Below are positions 20,182-36,789 of a stretch of 64,000 nucleotides of DNA, piece after piece (position 1 is the first letter of the stretch; each line of letters starts with the position of its first letter). The stretch is from Diphasiastrum complanatum. Taxonomy: Eukaryota; Streptophyta; Lycopodiopsida; Lycopodiales; Lycopodiaceae. Both the position numbers and the translations under genes were made by a program. The DNA is taken from positions 24,014,541 through 24,078,540 of the forward strand of contig CM055094.1 in NCBI GenBank assembly GCA_029204225.1, written 5' to 3'. The notes below the pieces were generated by a model. It had not been told where the DNA came from and made no database searches. It worked only from the letters and a program-made list of their open reading frames with translations.

Positions 20182-20194
20182 TGGTATCAGAGCC
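20182..20194 (+). other. primer binding site of C1
   Basis: TGGTATCAGAGCC begins at the base after the LTR and matches the complement of the initiator tRNA-Met 3' end exactly. Confidence 0.95.
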
Positions 20195-20246
20195 AACAGG
20201 TTATCACTACTGATATCCCAATAGTGATTCTTCCAGACAACACAAT

Positions 20247-21071
20247 ATGGCTACAACAATCCAGACCAGAATAGCAATCATCAGTCTAGATGGCGCAAAT
20301 TACAGAATCTGAAAATTCAAAATCAAAACGCTTCTGAAGGACGAAGGGATCTGTTTGGTGAGCGAGCTCTCAGAGGTGCAGCCTCCAAAGAGAGACCCGA
20401 GGAGAGCTAAATGGATTAGAAAGGATGAGCACGTAATGGCGATCATCGTTTCGTCCATAAATGAAGATCTACTCATGCAGATTGAAGACTGCGAAAGCAG
20501 CCATGCAGCATGGAAAAGATTAAAGCAGAAGTATGAAGTGAGGACTGCAGCTTCAATCATGCACCTTCACAATCAGCTGCAATCCATATGGTGGTATGGC
20601 AACAAGTTGGATCATCATGTTGAGAAGATCAGAACAATCTTCGCTCAACTCGCTGCATTAGGACAGGAGCACCAGGTCCCAGCACCACAACAGCTGATGT
20701 ACTTTATGAAATATCTACCGACGTCCTATCAGCCGCTGAGAATGCTCATACTGAGTCTACCAAATATGACATTCGACAAAATAGTCAGTCTTGTCGCTGA
20801 TGAGAGACTGATGAGAGACGAAGGAGAGGGAAGCAGTGATCAAGAGAAGACTCTCTTCACGGAAGGAAAGAAAAAAAATAAAAACAAGCCAAGATTCGAG
20901 AAGACGAAGTCCTCGAATCAACAATCTTCTTCCTACGATCACTACCACAAACCAGGCCATACGACCAACAAATGCTGGTTCAATCCAACAATACCTTGCA
21001 TGCACTGCAAGAAGAAAGGGCATTCTGTATACGACTGCAGATTCAATCCAAAAAGGAAAAAACAAAGCTGA
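20247..21071 (+). pseudogene. copia gag (C1)
   Basis: The start ATG at 20247 (MATTIQTRIA) lies 53 bases after the PBS. The frame breaks at a TGA in the conserved NYxxW segment (NYRI*KFK), where the usual Trp codon TGG has become TGA, and then stays open to 21071. The protein has the UBN2-type capsid region (SSHAAWKRLKQKY, MHLHNQL) and, near the end, one intact CCHC knuckle (CMHCKKKGHSVYDC) preceded by a degraded one (DHYHKPGHTTNKC). Gag would form the virus-like particle and bind RNA. Confidence 0.9.
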
Positions 21072-21074
21072 GAA

Positions 21075-21830
21075 AGCAAATGTTGCAGAGTCATCAAAGG
21101 ATGCTGAAAGAGGTGATGAAGCTTTCATGATACTCGACGAAGCTTCGACAAGCTACTTTGAACACGACTACGATGTAGTCATCAATTCAGGAGCATGGAA
21201 GCAGACACGATGTCAAAGGCATTAGCTCTCTATAGCTATGAACACTATCAGGCCAAGTAGAGTTGCCAGGAGCACTTTATGTGCCCTCACTCAGAAAGGA
21301 TCTACTATCTGTCTCCAAGATGGTAGATCTAGGCATTCGAGTTTTATTCGACGGCAACACTTGTCGTATGATCGAGAGGATGACAAATAAGTTGCTAACG
21401 GTCAGATGCAGAGAAGAAAATCTCTACTAGGCCAAAATAATCAACAACTCGGATAACATATTAAATGCTTCAGAAAACGAAGATCAGCTCTGGCATAAGA
21501 GAATGTATCATCTGAACATGCGGAGCTTGTATGACATGAGCAAAAAGGACATTGTCACAGATCTCAAGAGTTCAAGACTCAAGGTTGAGTTCTGCTAAGC
21601 TTGTCAAAAAGGCCAGCAACATCGGAATCCATTCACACATGAGGGAAGAAGAGCCAAGGAAGTTCTTGAGCTCGTCCACTCTGATGTTTGTGGACCGATG
21701 AAAACAGATTTGCTCTCAGGTTCGAGATATTTTCTACCGTTCATAGATGATTACAGCCGGATGACCACGATCTACTACTTGAAGAAGAAATCTGAAGTGT
21801 TTGATTTCTTCAAGAAGTTCGTGGCATCTC
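21075..21830 (+). pseudogene. copia protease and integrase N-terminal half (C1)
   Basis: Decayed pol. VINSGA near 21180 is the altered protease active site (normally DSGA), followed by a deletion of the protease middle. Then come LYVPSLRKDLLSVSKMVD, the GAG-pre-integrase motif LWHKRMYHLNMRSL, the zinc Cys pair in ACQKGQQHRNPF, and the first catalytic Asp of integrase in VHSDVCGPM and FIDDYSR. The copia homology stops at KKFVAS (21829), where gypsy DNA begins. Confidence 0.88.
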
Positions 21831-22092
21831 CTTAAGCTTCCTTCTTGTTCCCAGGAATTGTCATCGTCCGTACATCCCCTCCATCAAACCAGATGCTCGA
21901 TAGCTATACGATTTCTCAATCGTTTAGTTCTTGTATCCAAGACCTTTTCGGGTTCAAGACGCGATACACCCGATGATTAGCCTTATGGCATTCAGCTTTA
22001 TTCAACTGGAATTGGTCACACTTGACCACATAAGATTCTACAAAGGGCTTAAGTTTTGGCCAATAAAAATCCCTTCGTACCAAATCCAATGT
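21831..22092 (-). pseudogene. gypsy integrase and chromodomain patch inside C1
   Basis: The minus strand reads TLDLVRRDFYWPKLKP and KCDQFQLNKAECHK (gypsy integrase zinc-binding region), then skips the whole catalytic core and continues into the chromodomain region (KRSWIQELND, then a frame-shifted DDDNSWE). The chromodomain half aligns with 9770-9960. The right edge is where copia RT resumes with TEEIFMKQLEGYEDP. The patch is therefore itself internally deleted and inverted relative to its host. Confidence 0.85.
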
Positions 22093-23290
22093 ACGGAGGA
22101 AATCTTCATGAAGCAACTTGAAGGCTATGAAGACCCCAACAACAGACAATATGTTTGTTGATTGTAGAGATGCATCTACAGTTTAAAACAGGCATCACGA
22201 GCCTGGTACAAAAAGCTTGATGGTGTTTTGAAGTCTCTAGACTTCAATCCTACTCAGCCAGACTACAATGTCTACATCAAAAGATTAGGAAAGGATTTTG
22301 TAATACTGACCATTTTCGTCGATGATTCGCTGATGATAGGAAATTCCTTGATGTTGATCAAAGACAGAAGAGTCAAATTTTTGAAAGCTACAAAATCACA
22401 GATCTTGGAGAAGCAACAAAATGCCTAGCGTTGGAGATCAGAAGAGATCGAACAAAGGGCGAAATGCACTTGAGTTAGTCAGAATATGCTAGAAAAGTGC
22501 TGAAGCAGTACCACATGATGGACTGCAAAGAGAAAGCCACACCAATGATAGTTGGAGCCAAGCTCACGAAACAGGATTGCCCAAAAATGGAAGAGAAAAA
22601 ACAAAATATGGCAGGTATACCCTACCAAAACTTAATCGGTAGTCTGATGTACTTGACAATCTGTATTAGACCCGATTTGGCTTTCTTTGTTTACGCATTG
22701 AGCCAGTTCTCTTCAAATCTTGGTATGGCACATTGGCAAATGGCCAAACGAATCCTACAGTATCTATAGGGTATCCAGAATATTGGGTTAACCTACAGAG
22801 CTGAAAAAAAAGAGAAAGGATCCGAGTTGCATCATTATAGTGATGCAAGTTGGGCGAGCTACAAAGATGACAACAAGTCCATTACTGGAGGATGTACAAT
22901 AGCGTGCAGAGCTGCAATCAGTTGGATATGCAAAAAGCAAACCTTGGTAGCTCAATCCTCTTGCGAAGCTGAGTATGTCGCAGCCTCGAAAGTCGCGAAT
23001 GAGGTAGTGTGGCTACAAATGATGCTGGAGGCAATCGAGATACCACAAGAAGGGCCAAGCATGATGATGATGGACTCTCAGAGTGCCATCTATCTGTCCC
23101 AGGATCCCGTCTTCCATTCCAAGACAAAACACATACCTCTGACGTACCATCACATTTGAGACTTGATCTCGAAAGGAGAGCTCCAGGTCCAGTATATTAA
23201 ATCAAAAAATATGATTGCAGATCTGCTCACAAAACTGCTCGACAAGCCACTTTTTGCCAAGCAAAGAAGGGCAATTGGATTAAATGAACA
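22093..23290 (+). pseudogene. copia RT C-half and RNase H (C1)
   Basis: RT resumes at EEIFMKQLEGYEDPNN, then YSLKQASRAWYKKLD and the catalytic box as FVDDSLM (usually YVDD). After a frameshift it gives GIPYQNLIGSLMYL and RPDLAF, then RNase H with HYSDASWASYKDD and AQSSCEAEYVAAS, and ends ADLLTKLLDKPLF. Stops interrupt it near 22145, 22425, 22767 and 23157. RNase H closely resembles that of C3 (32735-33350), so C1 and C3 are related copia families. Confidence 0.9.
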
Positions 23291-23304
23291 AAGCTGCAAG
23301 GTTC

Positions 23305-23313
23305 AAGAGGGAG
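23305..23313 (+). other. polypurine tract of C1
   Basis: AAGAGGGAG abuts the TGTTAG start of the 3' LTR. Confidence 0.85.
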
Positions 23314-24077
23314 TGTTAGAAATGGTGAACTCCTGCAACTTTGTCGTAGCACGAACAAGATACGAAAGTCAAACGAGAACAATTCACGACAGTCAACGTC
23401 CCTTGACTCGAAGCACAAACGATTCGCAAATTATTTGTGGATCGAAAACACACCTCCAAGATCGCAAACCGCAAAGGGACGCAAAACTAAAAACTACGAA
23501 ACAAACAAAGAAAAATCTTTCACGCTGCCAGTTGGTAGCTCAATGGACTTCACGCCCAGCTGAAATGAATAGCAATGACGGAGACTAACTAACTAGTTGA
23601 TTAGCGTTAACTAGTTTTTTGATTCTACGTCTAGCTATCCTATAAGACTCCACACAGTGGAGGTATAAACGATCCTCTGGATCACAAAAATAATCTGGAT
23701 ACAAAGATCTGTAAGAGACAGAGAGAGAGAGGTAGCGAGTAGAGCAGAAAAATACAAAAAACTATAGTTGTGCATGAAAGTCTGCCAACGAGCAGAACAC
23801 AGCAAAAGAGTAGAGTGTCATTCCGCTAACGAGCGAGACACTAACGATCTCGCTCTAAAAACTAAACTGATAATACAGTCGCTCTATTTTTCGTGCATCT
23901 TCCTATCTTGTGCTATCATTTGTCTTGATTTCTAGAATAGAATGTCTTCTGTGATGTGTATCGCATGTCTAGGATCCTGAAAACCACTTTCGCGCAAAAG
24001 AAAATTCAAAGACACAAAATGATTCGCGAATAAGAAGAGAGAGAAAAAGAAAACGAAACACTCTCGCTTTCGCGACA
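23314..24077 (+). repeat. 3' LTR of copia C1
   Basis: Runs from TGTTAGAAATGG to TTTCGCGACA and aligns end to end with 19413-20181, with two or three small indels. Confidence 0.95.
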
Positions 24078-24082
24078 TGTGG
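24078..24082 (+). repeat. target-site duplication of copia C1 (right)
   Basis: TGTGG, identical to 19408-19412. Confidence 0.93.
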
Positions 24083-24233
24083 AACATGTTCCCACGTGTG
24101 TAAAATAGGTCAAAATAGTTTATTCAGGTTGACTTTATGTCACAAAGTTTTTTGGTCAAACATCTGGGTGTCACTAGTAGATAAGACCAATTTTGGCTTT
24201 AGAGGTCAACATTAGGCCAAAAGCCAATTGTGA

Positions 24234-24852
<619 letters not shown>

Positions 24853-24859
24853 CTGAAAA

Positions 24860-26273
24860 GACACTACATACAAAGGATTTTTGGCAAGTACTCAAGTTAA
24901 TATGATTTTTATAATTGAGTAAAATAAATCTCATTTGAAACTCCATAAGTGCTTCTAACTTCTAATGAAACGATACAGCAAAGTGCTTCAAGACACAAAT
25001 TAGTATAGTTGGAATTTAGAGTTCATCTCTTGACACATTAGTACAAACACATTAGTACAAAATGCATCTCTAGGTGGGACTTGACTTTATTCATTTACAG
25101 CTTTTACAAAATTGAGGATTTGAGTTGCCATTTTCATTGACCATCAAAATGGAGGCTAGAGATATTATTTTCATCGTTGTCTCATTTGTACATAGATGTG
25201 ATGTGTCAACCTATGATTTTACTCCACAAGCACACTTTCCATGATCACAAGATTTCTTCTGCAAATTTGTATAAAAATTTCTACATATAGCTATTGAATT
25301 ACTAACGGTACCTATCGATTTTGAAAAAAAATTCACCACATTTGGTCATTAAGACACAAAAATGGCCTTTATTTGATGTGATTTGGCCATATCGGCCAAA
25401 ATTGGTAGGTTATGATTGATATTTTTATTTTAGGCCTATATGACTCTAGAGAGGAGAGAGAGAGTCATCTCTCACACCTATAAATAGGTTGAAAGGGGGC
25501 GACGGGGCAATGGGGGTGTGGTGTGCAATTTCTCAAAGTGACTCATAATACTGCATAGATAACAAAGGGTCAAAAATGGCTTGAACATCAATATAAAGGT
25601 CAAGAAGGATACTAATACTCTTTGGCTTTCCTAATGTGGGTGAGAATTTCCTCAATCATATACTCAACTATTGTGGTATTGGCTTTACCCTAGGTTCCTC
25701 AGCATGTCTCTTTTGATAGAAAATGTGTCCACAATATTGATGGAAGACAAAAGATCTCACTAATGTCCAGTTTGGACAAGAGGGCTACCCATGAAGACAA
25801 ACAATTTTTTTGGATCTCAAAATAGGATCGAGGAACTTGCGTTTCAAAAACATCATAGAGTAGTCTAAAAGGCTAGTGAAGCTCCATCTTTCCCTTTTTT
25901 GGACATCAAGCTAAGGGATCCACAACAAAATATTCAACTTTTTGCAAACCAAATCAAACAAGAAAGTGCACAATTTCATCAGATCTTGGTGATTCCCTAT
26001 ACAAAATGAATGTAGCAAGTAATACTTATTGTTCTTTATTATTCTTAACATTTTCATGGCATAGATAGCCAAGTTTCTTCACCAAGCTTAATATGCTTAA
26101 CTCAGAACATCCAATTGAAGCTACAATCAGAAAACACCAAATCACACTAACAATGCCTTGAGCTCGAGAAGCTAAGAGTGCTCCTCCCAACCTCTATTTT
26201 GACAAGTGTATAATAACAAAACTAGAGACATCTCTCCTTACCCTCTAGAGAGAAAACAATTTGGGCCTTACAT
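24860..26273. other. no gene recognised
   Basis: AT-rich sequence without recognisable domains. A canonical TATA motif (CTATAAATAGG, 25488-25498) follows a GA-rich run, but no downstream reading frame supports a promoter. Confidence 0.4.
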
Positions 26274-26591
26274 GTGGAATTGCATCGACAAATACTGGAT
26301 GGCTACCAAGCTAGTTTTGATAATTATCGTCACAGCGCCATCCAGGGAATAGCGCAAGCAAAGGCCACCCTCGAGGCACGTCAACAGAGCTTGGCGCAAC
26401 AACCACAACTGGCCCCAGTGGTAATTCCAAAACCACTCATATTCGACGCTGCCCAGACAAGTTCAAGCCATGATCACGAATCAAACGTAGCAGGGCCCAC
26501 TATTCAAGACCAAGGCCATGACTTTTTTCCACCCAAGAATCAGCATACTTGGCATGCATTGAATACATGGATGATGTCACCGGGTTCTTAG
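26274..26591 (+). CDS. short unidentified frame, Gln-rich
   Basis: A 105-codon frame with amphipathic, coiled-coil-like composition (AIQGIAQAKATLEARQQSLA) and then a disordered Pro/Ser part. The stretch is GC-richer than its surroundings and the compositional change continues to about 26720. It may be a remnant of an element ORF. I do not recognise a family and no splice or start context supports a host gene. Confidence 0.2.
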   Translation: MELHRQILDGYQASFDNYRHSAIQGIAQAKATLEARQQSLAQQPQLAPVVIPKPLIFDAAQTSSSHDHESNVAGPTIQDQGHDFFPPKNQHTWHALNTWMMSPGS

Positions 26592-26599
26592 TAAAGCGC

Positions 26600-31783
<5,184 letters not shown>

Positions 31784-31815
<32 letters not shown>
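31784..31815 (+). repeat. (AT)n microsatellite, about 32 bases
   Basis: A pure AT run directly after GCTCTCA. Confidence 0.95.
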
Positions 31816-31817
<2 letters not shown>

Positions 31818-31847
31818 AAATTGACTAAGTAGTATGATAAAGATGAT

Positions 31848-31985
31848 GTTAAAATTCACAAGCTAGTTTGGACCAATTTTGGTCACATGCATTATAATCG
31901 GCAAGATGGCCATGTAAATAGATGCCACACATGCCAAACATGCATAGGATGCTTTTCTAAGTCTTATTCTAAATCTTACATTGTA
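31848..31985 (+). repeat. LTR fragment related to copia C4
   Basis: Starts TGTTAAAATTCACAAGCTAG and continues with GGTCACATG, AGATGGCCATG, CCACACATGCCAAA and CATAGGATGC. These parallel the C4 LTR at 51821 (TGTTAAAAATTCACAATTC, AGATGGTCATG, CACACGTGCCAAA, CATAGGATTC). It abuts the truncated C3 LTR on its right. Confidence 0.6.
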
Positions 31986-32004
31986 AAGGCACCTTTGAAA
32001 TAAG

Positions 32005-32710
32005 GCACAATGGCTACAAAATCATCTATTGATTTTCTTTGATTCTTCAAGCACTGCATGCATATCCACACAGTGCGTTGGCGTGAGAGAAATACAGTTC
32101 TCTCACGAATGGATGTCTCGCTTACTAGCGGACTTGTGGATCTCTATGGATCCTGCTCATAGAACTTGTCTCGCACACAAGCGAACTTCTTGTTTGTATT
32201 TCGTCTTGATTGCTTACTAGCATCAGACTACTTCATACATCTATTTGTATGTTCGTATATCTTATCTATCAAGTATCATCCAGTAAGTATATAGTCACTC
32301 TTTGTAACCTTTTAGATTAGAGTAATTAAATTTACAACTAATCAGAGAATTACAAGAGTGGCGGATTAGCCAGCTAGAGTGTATCTGCTGACGTCATGCC
32401 ATCAGATCAGACATCTATACTTCTAGGTACTTGTATGATCTTTGCTGGTACTCTTTGGAGCGTGAGGGCAGAAAAGATTTCGCGATGTTTTTTGTGTCAT
32501 GTCATTGGTTTCATTTCCGTCATCTGACTTTCTCGTGTTGGACCACAAAAGATTCTTGTTCGCAAATTTTTTGTGTTCGTGTCTTCCCGTTAGGTGTTCG
32601 CGAAACTTTCATGCTTCGTGTCTCTTGACTTTTGTGTTCGCGAACATCTTCGTCAGGCAGAGAACTGAAAGCTAGCAAAGCTTTGTAAATAGAAATGTTT
32701 TGTTTCTTCA
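32005..32710 (-). repeat. 3' LTR of copia C3, truncated
   Basis: Two blocks match the 5' LTR: 32005-32170 with 51653-51820, and 32500-32710 with 52593-52803. The shared end is TTTGTTTCTTCA (minus-strand LTR start TGAAGAAACAAA). The segment 32171-32499 is missing from the other copy because C4 sits there. The left end, which should reach TGATGAGAG, is truncated. Confidence 0.82.
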
Positions 32711-32734
32711 TATCCTTCTCAAAGCATGATAGTT

Positions 32735-33350
32735 TTACGATCCCGAGACTACTCCTCTGTCTCTCAAAAACTCCTTTTCCAGGGCTTTGGTGAAGATGTC
32801 AGCAACCATGTCTTTCATTCCGATGAAGGTGGTCTGCAGTATCAATTAGATCCCTGATCAAGTGATACTTGATCGCGATGTGTTTCGTTCTAGAATGGAC
32901 CACATGATCTTTCGTCAGGTGTATTGTAGAGGTCTTGTCCATTTGCAAGACCAGGTGCTCATTCCTTGTTTCGCCCAATTCGTCCAGAAACTGCCTTAGC
33001 CAGATTATCTCGTTGGCCATCTTTGTTGTTGCAACATATTCTGCTTCGCAGGATGACTTGGCCACAATGGTCTGCTTCTTGCTGACCCAGAGAACTATTG
33101 CTCCTGATGCGATGGTGAATCCTCCTGAGACGCATTTACAGTCGTCCTTGAGGGATGCCCAACTAGCATCACTGTAGGAAAGCATCCTCAAACCTGCACC
33201 GCGACAATAACACAAGCCATAATCCCTCGTTAATTGATGATAATGCAAAATTCGTTTTGCAATCTTCCAATGTGTCGAGCCTGGGTCCATGCAGAATTGG
33301 CTCATCTTGAATACTGCATAAGCAATATCAGGGCATGTGTTGTCAGCAAG
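32735..33350 (-). pseudogene. copia RNase H (C3)
   Basis: The minus strand begins abruptly at LADNTCPDIAYAVF (the usual TRPDI..AV motif), then LSYSDASWASLKDDCKC, AKSSCEAEYVATTKM and RTKHIAIKYHLIRD. A frameshift near 32840 moves it to the frame ending DMVADIFTKALEKEF, stop at 32735. Upstream RT is absent because the G2 LTR cuts in between SIT and LAD. The apparent 200-codon frame starting at 33401 is a fusion of LTR and copia sequence. Confidence 0.93.
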
Positions 33351-33696
33351 TGTAATAGATCCTAACACCACAGTAGGGCAAACACTAACTGATCCACCCA
33401 ACCTTGCCTACTCCCTCATATAGAGTAAGCCCCTCCTAGCCAGTGTGAGGACTGGTAGCATGCAACTGCCACGTGTCACTGACGTGGCCGACTACACGTC
33501 GGGACCCAACTGGGGCCCCTGTCCTGCTGACAAGGTCCCTAGACTGTGTTAGGCTCGCCATGGCTATGGACCATGCTGGAGCATACTACTCACACTATCT
33601 TGCCCTGTTGGTCGTGTACGTTGGACACGACTCTGAATGTGGTATCTGACCTATCTGTTTTCTCTAGGGTTCGACACTGGTCACGAGCTCGTAACA
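33351..33696 (-). repeat. 3' LTR of gypsy G2
   Basis: A 346-base reverse-strand copy of 1797-2154. Its left edge (TGTAATAGATCC on the plus strand) lies exactly at the break in the copia RNase H frame. Confidence 0.94.
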
Positions 33697-33709
33697 CTCC
33701 CTCCCCCTT
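33697..33709 (-). other. polypurine tract of G2
   Basis: Plus-strand CTCCCTCCCCCTT is a purine run on the minus strand, adjoining the LTR start, as in G1. Confidence 0.88.
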
Positions 33710-33714
33710 AAGAA

Positions 33715-33950
33715 CCATCTTGGTCCTCTAAGACAAAGTCTGGAAATCTTGCAAATGACGCTGCCTCTTTCCCAAGTGGCATTCTCAATAGGCTGATCAT
33801 TTAACTTAACCAGATATTCTCGGTATAGAGTATGACGAGTCTACGTCTCTCTACTATTAAGAATCTCCTCTGGTTCATGTGGAGGTTGATTAGGATCCAA
33901 TGGGAGAACTAGAACACTGTCCCCTACCAGATTGTCTGATCTGGTTAAGG
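33715..33950 (-). pseudogene. gypsy chromodomain (G2)
   Basis: Minus-strand reading gives RHTLYREYLVKLNDQPIENA and TWERGSV, with a stop in the preceding linker (RET*TRHT). The Trp usually found after VK (VKWND in G1) is Leu here. Confidence 0.85.
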
Positions 33951-33954
33951 CTTT

Positions 33955-35177
33955 TCATAACTGACTTACATGAAAGATTGAAAAAATCTTACTGCTGTGT
34001 GGGAGTTCTAGTTCATAGGTGAACTCGCCTAGTCTCCTACTGATGGTAAAGGGACCACAATACCTTGGAGACAACTTAGCACACACTCCTGATTTGAGGG
34101 TTCTAGAGTCGATTGGGACTCTCAAGTAGACTTTCTCACCAGTGGAGAACTGCACATCCCGTCTGTGTGGATCTGCATAATGCCTGGCTCGATCCTGGGA
34201 TTGCCTAATGCTATGCTTAGCATGTTCTATCATTTGGTTTAGGTCCTCTAAAAAGTTTCTGGCTGCTTCAACTTTTTCTTGTTTAAACCCTACAACTGTG
34301 GGTGAGCATGGCTGAAAACTGTACATCAGCATAAATGGGTTGTATCCCGTAGCTGAATGTTTGGTACTGTTGTAAGAAAACTCTAATATCGAGAGATACT
34401 CCTCCCAATTAGTTTGCTTCTTGCTGACGTATGCACCTGATTTACCCTCTCTGTTTGACCGTCCGTCTGTGGATGGTCGGTGGTACTCATATTAAGTTTA
34501 GTATGGAGATGATGGAATACTACCCTCCAAAAATTTCCAGTAAACTTACTGTCCCGGTCGCTGACTATGCCAGAAGGTAGACCGTACAATTTAAATAGCC
34601 CATCTACAAACAACCTCGCTAACTCTGGAGCTCTAACGGTTGTTTTGGTCGGAATAAAATGAGCCATTTTGGTCAGACGGTCAACTGTGACCCATATAGC
34701 GTCATTACCCTTTTGGATTTTAGGCAGACCTACTATAAAATCCATGGAGATACTCTCCCATTTACCAGCTGGTATTTCTAAGGGATGCAACAACCCTCCT
34801 GTCTTTAAACGCTCTGCTTTGTTTACTTGACATTTCTGACAACTGGTTACATACTGGTGGACGTCCATTTTCATACTGGGCCAGAAAAATTGCCTATGAA
34901 GAAGCTCATAGGTCTTCTGTATGCCTGAGTGTCCCGCACTAGGATTGTCTTGACATTCATATAGGACCTGCTGCCTATAATCCTCTAAATTGGAGACACA
35001 TACTCTATCTCTATAGAGCAAGTACTCATCCTGAATGGAATATTGTTTCCATTTGAATGCTTGAGTCAACTGACCCTCAACCACTGGGATTTTCTTGGGT
35101 AATATAGGCTCAGAATCCTCAATGTCATCTGACAACGTATACTCGGACTCATCATCATCCTCAACGGAAGCTGTCAT
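33955..35177 (-). pseudogene. gypsy integrase (G2)
   Basis: 35177-34383 holds the zinc-binding region and the catalytic core: SAGHSGIQKTYELLHRQFFW, CQKCQVNKAE, Asp in SMDFIVGLP, Asp in IVSDRDSKFTG and Glu in TDGQTERVNQ. The first zinc-ligand His appears to be Gln (ECQDNPSAGH where ECHD.P.AGH is usual). A frameshift near 34385 separates it from the C-terminal part (34332-33955: [38 protein letters not shown]). This is the portion deleted from G1. Confidence 0.93.
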
Positions 35178-35830
35178 ATTCTTGGATGACTGGCACCAGC
35201 CCTGAGAACTAGTTCTGGAGTCTGTAACTGTCTGCTCTGGACTGAGTTCCAGATAGTAGAGAAGAATGCATCATGCTGGCATTTCCCTCTCAAGGACTCG
35301 AGTAACTCATTATGAATTTGAGTAAAACTCAGCTCGTTTATCATAGGCATTCTGCTAAGGGCATCTGCTACTGTATTGAATTTTCCCCATCTATATCTGA
35401 TAGACATGTCAAACTCTTGCATCAACTCTGCCCAACGAACTTTCCGACCTCTAAGCTCAGGTTGATTGCAAACTTTATCTGAGACTCTCATGGTCTGTCG
35501 AGACCTCAAAGTTGGCACCATACAAATAATGCCTCCAAGTCTTAAGGGCATGGACTATAGAAAAGAGTTCCTTTTCATAGGCACTATACCTAGTCTACGC
35601 TGGCTCGAGTTTTTTACTCTCGAATGCAACTGGTCGTCCACTCTGAGTTAGCACAGCACCAACTGCAAAGTCGCTAGCATTTGTTTCGACCACAAATGGC
35701 TGATTGGGGTCGATGACTTTTAGAACTAGTGTTGTAGATAAGGTTGCTTTGAGAGCATCAAAGCTCTCCTGCTGTGCAAACTCCCAAATGAACTCCTTTC
35801 CCTTCCCTTTAAGAAGATTTGTCATGGGAA
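35174..35830 (-). pseudogene. gypsy RNase H (G2)
   Basis: 35825-35595 gives [16 protein letters not shown], in which the first catalytic Asp context reads ETNAS instead of the ETDAS of G1. A stop follows ESKKLEPA. 35551-35174 continues in another frame with [18 protein letters not shown] and NTVADALSRMP. Broken. Confidence 0.9.
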
Positions 35831-35833
35831 TTG

Positions 35834-36700
35834 CTATCTGAGCATATTCCTTGACAAATTGTTTGTAATATCCGCCAAATCAAAAAAGATCTGAAGTTTC
35901 AAAATATTTTGAGGTCTCATCCAACTGAGTATGGCTTTAACCTTATTTGAGTCCATCTTAATCCCATTTGAAGAGATAATGTGACCCAAATATGCTATTT
36001 CTTCAACGAAGAATTCACACTTGGATTGTTTAGCATAAAGCTTATGCTTTCTAAGCAGTCGAAACACCTTTTTGAGGTGTTTTAGATGCTCTTTCCTCGT
36101 TTTGATGTAGACAAGGATGTCATCTAAAAATACGACTACAAACTTACCCAAGTATGTTCTTAGGACATTGTTCATCAAGGTCATAAAGGTAGCTGGAGCA
36201 TTTGTGAGCCCAAATGGCATCACCTTAAACTCATAATGACCGTGACGAGTCCTAAAAGCTGTTTTCGAGACATCTTCCGATTTTATACGGACTTGATGAT
36301 ATCCTGATCTGAGTTCTATTTTATTGAAAAACTTAGCCCCGTCGAGTTGGTCAAACAACTCGTCTGCCCGAGGCATAGGGTATTTATTCCTAATTGTGAC
36401 TTTATTAAGGGCTCTGTAATCTACGCAAAGACGCATAGACCCCTCTTTCTTTTTCACCAATAGGACTGGTGAGGCCCATGGTGAACTACCGGTCTGAATT
36501 TGGCCTTTTACAAGATAATCTATTAACTGTCTAGTTATTTCTTCATCCTCTATTCGGCTAACCCGATACGGAGGTTTAGAAACAGGTGCTGTACCTGGTA
36601 CTAGGTTTATAACATGATCTACCTCTCTGCTAGGTGGTAAACCATGGGGCAAATCTTCAGGAAAAACATCTTTAAATTTAGACAATAAAGTTTCTAATTT
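35834..36700 (-). pseudogene. gypsy reverse transcriptase (G2)
   Basis: A 283-codon open frame with [50 protein letters not shown] and FLDDILVY, running into the [11 protein letters not shown] segment that G1 has lost. It is the best preserved RT of this family here. A frameshift near 35880 ends it at LADITNN (LAGYYRR in G1). Confidence 0.94.
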
Positions 36701-36789
36701 ACTGATTTTCTGCTGAATAGAACTGAAAATAGAAACTTCAAGAATAAACTGAAAGTCACATAAGAATATCTGATGGTCTTCGTCTCCGA

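Larger units (their letters stand above)
19413..24077 (+). mobile_element. Ty1/copia element C1, chimeric, with both LTRs and TSD
   Basis: A complete-ended copia: LTRs of 769 and 764 bases, an initiator-Met PBS directly after the 5' LTR, a PPT directly before the 3' LTR and the 5-bp TSD TGTGG. Inside, gag (20247-21071), protease and integrase N-half (21075-21830), RT C-half and RNase H (22093-23290) are in order. The integrase C-half and the first half of RT are replaced by 262 bases of minus-strand gypsy DNA (21831-22092). The coding regions hold several stops. By hand I count about 52 substitutions between the LTRs, nearly all transitions. Confidence 0.95.
32005..33350 (-). mobile_element. 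copia C3, 3' half (RNase H and 3' LTR)
   Basis: On the minus strand, copia RNase H (33350-32735) is followed by a PPT (32711-32718) and an LTR (32710-32005). The LTR matches parts of 51653-52803, the 5' LTR of the minus-strand gag-protease half at 49736-51353. I infer that these are two halves of one element separated by later insertions. The coding part is cut at 33350 by the gypsy G2 LTR. Confidence 0.85.

Noticed and set aside
22000-22161. Plus-strand 76-codon frame (21931-22161) as a real protein
   Set aside because: Its first part is antisense gypsy and only its last 20 or so codons are copia RT; it is a junction artefact, useful only for placing the breakpoint.
25488-25498. TATA box as a gene promoter
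   Set aside because: A good match to TATAAATA, but no downstream frame, splice signal or LTR structure supports it.
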